Positions 6,879 to 10,479 of a stretch of 10,479 nt of DNA are shown here, piece by piece. The position numbers were made by a program, and so were the translations under genes. Within the stretch, counting starts at the first letter, position 1, and every line of letters begins with the position of its first letter. The notes beneath the pieces are model-generated. The model was not told where the DNA came from and ran no database searches. It saw nothing but the letters and a program-made list of their open reading frames with translations. Source of the stretch: Defluviicoccus sp. (lineage in GTDB: Bacteria > Pseudomonadota > Alphaproteobacteria > Rhodospirillales > Defluviicoccaceae); assembly GCA_013414705.1 (NCBI GenBank), contig CP058705.1, positions 3,078,653-3,089,131 on the forward strand. Direction: 5' to 3'.

Positions 6879-8115
6879 GTGCAGCGATCGGCTCGGCCAT
6901 TGGCGGCAGGTCGTTCCGCTGGGGCACCGACGAGGACATCTGCGGTGCATGTTCGTCGCCGGCGGCGCGGACGAGCCACATCCGGGCACGTGCCAAGTCG
7001 CCATGCTCGGCCTCTTCGAGTTCCGCCATCAGCCGGCAGACCCGCGGCGGCGCGCTCTCGCCCGCGACCGATTCCAGGTTGGCACGCGCATCGCCCCACA
7101 GCCGCGCTTCGAGGGCAGCTACCGCGACGACGATCCGGCTTTCGATGTTCTCCGGATTGCACGCGGCCAAGCGTTGCGATGCCTTCACCTTCGCCAAGGC
7201 ATCGTGGCTCTGCCGGGCCTGCCAGTAGACTTCCGCCAGTTCGGGACCGGGGCACACCGACCAGGCGCGCTCGACCACATCCGCGGCCCGGCTGTGCTTG
7301 CCGGCACCGATCAGCAGCCGGGCATAGCGGACGGCTGCGGCCGTATAGCGGGGATCCACCTGATACGCTTTCTTGGCAGCGGCAAGTGCGGCGTCGGGCG
7401 GCAGCGTTTCGCTCTGCCGCAGCAGGATATCGGCGTGCTCGCGTGGCGCATCGGACGCCGGCAGCAGGTGCAGTGCCGTCCTCTGCCGCAGCGTGCTTTC
7501 CGCTTCCGACCAGCGCCCGGAGCGTTTCTGCAGCTCATAGAGCGTCGTGACAACCCAGTCGCTCTTCGGGTTGAGGCGGTAGGCGCGTTCGGCCAGTGCC
7601 AGCGCCTCGGTCCAATCCTCCCGGCGCATCGCCTGCGCCAGCAGGCCGCGCAGGCCGAGAAACTCCGTGTCCTCGCGCTCGCGCATCGAAGAGAAGAACC
7701 GGTGTGCCGCCAGTTCATCGCCGTTGAGCTGCGCCGCCTGCGCCGAGAGCAGCATCGTCAACGGCCGCCCGTCCAGAAGCTTTTCGGCCCGCTTCGCCTG
7801 CCGTTTCGCGGCATCCGCATCGCCGGCAGCGACCGCCACCAGACCGCGACTGAGCGCCTCGTAGCCCAGCCGGTCGCGCCGTTCGCGCCGGCCCCTGCCA
7901 AGCGCGCGCGGTGCCTGTCGCAGTGTCCACATCAGGTGCAAGATCACGCCTAAGATCAGCACCACCAGCAGCACCGCGCCGATGAACACACCGGCAGAGG
8001 TATCGATCTGCCAGTCCTGCCAAGTCAGGACGACCGAGCCGGGGAACTGGGCGAGCGTGGCCGCGCCCCATGCGGCGGCGGCAAGCACGATGACGAGCAA
8101 GAGCAGTCGGAACAT
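6865..8115 (-). CDS. hemY: HemY-like protein (heme biosynthesis-associated TPR membrane protein)
   Basis: A 416-residue protein of the proteobacterial HemY family, found beside hemC/hemD; it is not the protoporphyrinogen oxidase that shares the name. ATG 8115 is chosen because AAGGG (8128-8124) sits 8 nt upstream and translation then opens directly with the first membrane span (residues 2-22). A short periplasmic stretch with the family-like VVLTWQDWQIDTSAG follows, then a second span (about 41-63), a basic stretch (LGRGRRERRDRLGYEALSRG) and TPR-type helices to about residue 390. It begins 4 nt after the mitofilin-like stop, so the two are one operon. The end is odd: the last residues (about PART) and the TGA (6867-6865) lie in IS1595-derived DNA, and the usual conserved HemY C-terminal ending is not visible. 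I infer a replaced C-terminus; whether the protein still works is unknown. Confidence 0.82.
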   Translation of the reverse strand: MFRLLLLVIVLAAAAWGAATLAQFPGSVVLTWQDWQIDTSAGVFIGAVLLVVLILGVILHLMWTLRQAPRALGRGRRERRDRLGYEALSRGLVAVAAGDADAAKRQAKRAEKLLDGRPLTMLLSAQAAQLNGDELAAHRFFSSMREREDTEFLGLRGLLAQAMRREDWTEALALAERAYRLNPKSDWVVTTLYELQKRSGRWSEAESTLRQRTALHLLPASDAPREHADILLRQSETLPPDAALAAAKKAYQVDPRYTAAAVRYARLLIGAGKHSRAADVVERAWSVCPGPELAEVYWQARQSHDALAKVKASQRLAACNPENIESRIVVAVAALEARLWGDARANLESVAGESAPPRVCRLMAELEEAEHGDLARARMWLVRAAGDEHAPQMSSSVPQRNDLPPMAEPIAAPART

Positions 8116-8119
8116 GATT

Positions 8120-9521
8120 TCAGCCCTTCGCGGCCGACAGCCGGGCAATCGCCCGCTGTTGCAGAGTTGCCAGTGCTTGTTCCGCCGCCAGTTTCTGTTC
8201 CGCCGTGTCCAGCCAGGATTGTGCTGCCTGCGCGGGCGGCCCCTCCAGAGCCTTCAGGGCATCAACCGCGGTCCGCAGGTCACCGGCAGCAAGTGCCTGC
8301 TGTGCCTTTGCCACCGCACCGTCAACGCCGCCCGATGCCATCGCTTCCGGTCCGGTGCGCCGGACGCTGACCAGCGCCGCCATCTGCTCGATGACCCGGT
8401 CGGTCCAGCCACGGCTGCCGTCCGTGACGGGCTCGGAGCGCACGATCGCATCCGCCGTCGCCGGAAACGCGCCACGCAGTTCGGAGAGCGTGGCGATGCC
8501 GTCTGCCGCCCACGGCTCGAGCTCGGCCACCGCCTGAGCGATGTCTGCATCGTCCCCGCCTAGTGAGCGTACCGTCGCCAGTGGGCGAACGAACGACCCG
8601 CCACCGTTGATTGCCGGCGTCAGCTGACCCACCGCCAGCACGGTCGCCGCGACCTTCGAGGCGGTATCGCGGGTGATCGCCGTCCACGCCTCCAGCGAAT
8701 GAACCTGCTCGGCGAGCCCGCTCGCCGCGGCGGCCTGGCTCTCGAGCACGGCCAGACGGTCGTTCACCTGTTGCAGGTCCTCTTCGGTAACGGCCACGTT
8801 TTCGCCGCCGTCCTGCGTTGCGCCGTCGTCGGTCGTGCCGCCTTCTGCCATATCGCCCGTCTGGTCTGTCTGCGCCACCGACTGCTCAAGCGAGGCCAGT
8901 GCGCGCTCCAGGGTATCCAGCCGCGGCGCCATGCCGTCGAGCTGCTGGCGGAGCCCCACCACGCGGGCATCCAGATCATCCAGCGCCGCGACGACCTCGG
9001 GCTGGACCGTCCCCTGCTGCGCCTCGGCCATCTGCTGCAGGCGGGGTTCCAGGTACAGGAACCACGCCGCGGCGCCTCCCGCCGCCAGCAGCACGATCAG
9101 CACGAAGACCCACAGCAGCGCCCCCGAGCCGCCGCGTTTTGGCGGGGCCTTCGGTTCCGGAGGACCGGATGTCGTTGCCTTGGAGCCCGGCGTCTTCGAG
9201 TCCGGCGTTTTGGAAGCTTGTGAGTCGGAGGCCGCCTTCGCAGCACTGGCGGGGACCGTCCCGCCGCCAGCTCGCCCTCCCCGTACGGGGCCGCCCGCGC
9301 TCGGTCGACCCGGACTCCGTCGGCCCGGCGGTCGTGGGTGACGCTCCTTGCGGTTGCGGATCCGTCGCCTGCACCTTTGGCGTAGCGGCCGCGGGTGGCG
9401 TCGTGGCCGCGGGCGCAGTATCTGGCGTCGCGGTTGGTGTCGCGCCCGGCGTCGACTTCGATGCCTCGGACGTGCCCGCCGCCTTACCAGGTTGCTGTTC
9501 CTGTTTGCTGTCGCTGCTCAT
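8120..9521 (-). CDS. Mitofilin/HemX-like inner-membrane protein, one frame break in the linker
   Basis: A member of the alphaproteobacterial mitofilin (COG4223) group encoded next to hemD, thought to take part in membrane organisation and named for similarity to the mitochondrial inner-membrane protein. ATG 9521 starts MSSDSKQEQQPGK, followed by a Pro/Ala/Thr-rich cytoplasmic linker, a membrane span (ALLWVFVLIVLLAAGGAAAW, about 9130-9065), a long coiled-coil region (LDDLDARVVGLRQQLDGM onward), and the family's C-terminal part with LVSVRRTG (about 8372-8349), AGDLRTAVDAL and a final Ala/Gln-rich helix. The linker changes frame between about 9310 and 9240: the first frame is mod-2 with TESGST, the second is mod-1 with PASAAKAASDSQASK. 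The sequence has one base too many, or two too few. CCCCGTACGGGG (9289-9278), a perfect palindrome prone to base-calling errors, lies inside this interval. Restored length is about 466 residues. hemY follows 4 nt after the TGA. Confidence 0.78.
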
Positions 9522-10343
9522 CGCCCCGACCCCGGTTCTTGTGCAATTTGCCGTGGCGCCGAGAGTAACCGCGAAATCCGCCTTTGAGGAGAGGCAATTG
9601 CCACCCGTCGCTCCCGCGCGGTGGGCAGCCTCCGCCACCACCTCGTCCAGCAAGGCCGCTTGTGTCGGCTGCGCCGCGACCCGGATCCGGTGCCAGCGCA
9701 GGGTCGAAACCGTCGTCACCACCGCCTCACTGAGGCAGAAACAGACCGCATGCCGGCTGGCATCCGCCTGACCCGACTGGCGCAGCAGCCGGACCAGCGT
9801 GCGGCCGGTGCGCGGCGAAAAGACGACGACACCGTCGATATCGTCGGCCGCCCAGCGCGCGACGAGGGCATCCGTCAACCGCTCCGGCGTGTCCACCCGA
9901 TACACCACCTCGCGCCGGTAGCCGAATCCAGCCGCATGCAGGGTGCCGCCAAGGTCGCCCGCCACCTCGGTACCGGCCGCGTGCAGCACGGCTCCCGCCG
10001 CCGGGTCGAGGCGCAGGCAGATCCGCTCGGCAAGCGAGGCGACGTCGCCGCCGGCGCTTTCGACGGCCTCGAATCCGAGCTTGCGGGCGATCCGCGCTGT
10101 CCCGTCGCCCACCGCCAGCAGTGGCAGCCGGCGTTCCGCAGTGCGCCGCGCCAGCGCACGCGCACCGTTCGCACTGGTGGCAAGGAGCGCCTGTACGCCA
10201 TCCAGCGGCAGCGGCGGACCATCCGTCAGTTCGACCAAAAGCAGCGGTTCGATCAACGGCTCGAAGCCGCGCTCCCGCAGCGCCTCGGCCAGCCCGGCCG
10301 CATCGGCCTGCGGTCGCGTGACCCAGATCCGGGGCGGGCGCAT
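9522..10343 (-). CDS. hemD: Uroporphyrinogen-III synthase
   Basis: HemD closes and inverts ring D of hydroxymethylbilane, the HemC product, to give uroporphyrinogen III in the cytoplasm. I prefer ATG 10343 (MRPPRIWVTRPQ) with GGGAG 6 nt upstream; an ATG at 10397 that overlaps the hemC stop has no ribosome binding site and would add 18 unfamiliar residues. The weakly conserved family landmarks appear in order: WVTRPQADAAGLAEAL, LLATSANGARAL, LAVGDGTARIARKLGF, HAAGTEVAGDL, VVFSPRTGRTLVRLL, CLSEAVVTTV and RVAAQPTQAALLDEVV. The enzyme domain ends near residue 240 (about 9620). No stop follows: the frame stays open through about 32 unlike codons with lower GC3 and on into the mitofilin-like ATG at 9521. 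The end at 9522 is therefore a convention of mine, not a seen stop. It is either a lost stop, a base error or a real fusion. Confidence 0.85.
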
Positions 10344-10393
10344 CGGCGTCTCCCGCAGCCCCTCCCGAAGATTATCCTGCCCGTCTCCCGCGC

Positions 10394-10479
10394 TCATGGC
10401 TGGAAAAACCCGGGGCCGGCGCGGCGACGCAACTCGGTTCCCAGATCGCGGCCCATCGCATCCGCGTCACCGGCCGCCC
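10394..10479 (-). CDS. hemC: Porphobilinogen deaminase (hydroxymethylbilane synthase), C-terminal end
   Basis: The last 27 codons read AAGDADAMGRDLGTELRRRA then GPGFFQP and TGA (10396-10394). The pattern 'A..lG.dLG.eLr.RaG.gFF' is the usual C-terminus of alphaproteobacterial HemC, and the position directly before hemD supports it. The enzyme joins four porphobilinogen molecules into hydroxymethylbilane. The catalytic dipyrromethane-binding Cys lies outside the window. About 50 nt separate its stop from the preferred hemD start. Confidence 0.8.
   Translation of the reverse strand, partial: AAGDADAMGRDLGTELRRRAGPGFFQP

Noticed and set aside
6949..7953. 334-codon plus-strand open frame inside hemY
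   Set aside because: It mirrors the hemY codons on the other strand. HemY is supported by membrane spans, TPR pattern, ribosome binding site and operon context.
8818..9771. Plus-strand open frame of 317 codons opposite the mitofilin-like and hemD genes
   Set aside because: Its composition is Arg/Pro/Ala-rich and of shadow type; the minus strand explains the region.
1..10479. tRNA, rRNA or riboswitch genes
   Set aside because: No cloverleaf, conserved rRNA stretch or known riboswitch core was recognised by eye. A covariance-model scan could not be run here.

Overview
The window is GC-rich, with strongly GC-biased third codon positions. Its minus-strand block hemC-hemD-mitofilin-like-hemY is the tetrapyrrole gene order of Alphaproteobacteria, so I place it in that class, probably near the Rhodospirillales; species cannot be told. 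The first six bases are an EcoRI site (GAATTC), which may mean the sequence derives from a cloned fragment.

Layout. Bases 1-1756 (+) hold the end of a type I secretion ABC transporter and its overlapping HlyD-family adaptor. Bases 1757-1907 are an AT-richer gap with a hairpin. Bases 1908-5417 (+) hold two tandem Sel1-repeat genes that arose by duplication of a segment of about 992 bp. The first copy is a truncated protein of 330 residues. The second would be about 839 residues with 21 Sel1 repeats, but its reading frame is broken by three single-base losses. Bases 5423-6878 are a mobile-element scar: a small inverted-repeat (MITE-like) element bounded by CTAG, an IS481-family element inserted at its right-hand CTAG, and an internally deleted IS1595-family transposase remnant. 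Bases 6865-10479 (-) are the heme block, transcribed towards the mobile elements: the 3' end of hemC, hemD, a mitofilin/HemX-like membrane protein, and hemY.

How it works together. The ABC protein and HlyD form the inner-membrane part of a type I exporter. The Sel1 proteins downstream are probable protein-interaction scaffolds, and any link to secretion is contextual only. HemC and HemD make uroporphyrinogen III; the mitofilin-like protein and HemY are membrane-anchored companions of this pathway. The last codons and stop of hemY lie in IS1595-derived DNA, so its C-terminus seems to have been replaced.

A caution for the reader. Single-base indels interrupt three unrelated genes (long Sel1 gene, IS481 transposase, mitofilin-like gene), and a 2-base gap may sit at the start of the short Sel1 gene. 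Protein similarity continues on both sides of the breaks where a comparison is possible. Base-calling errors are at least as likely as real gene decay for the non-IS genes.
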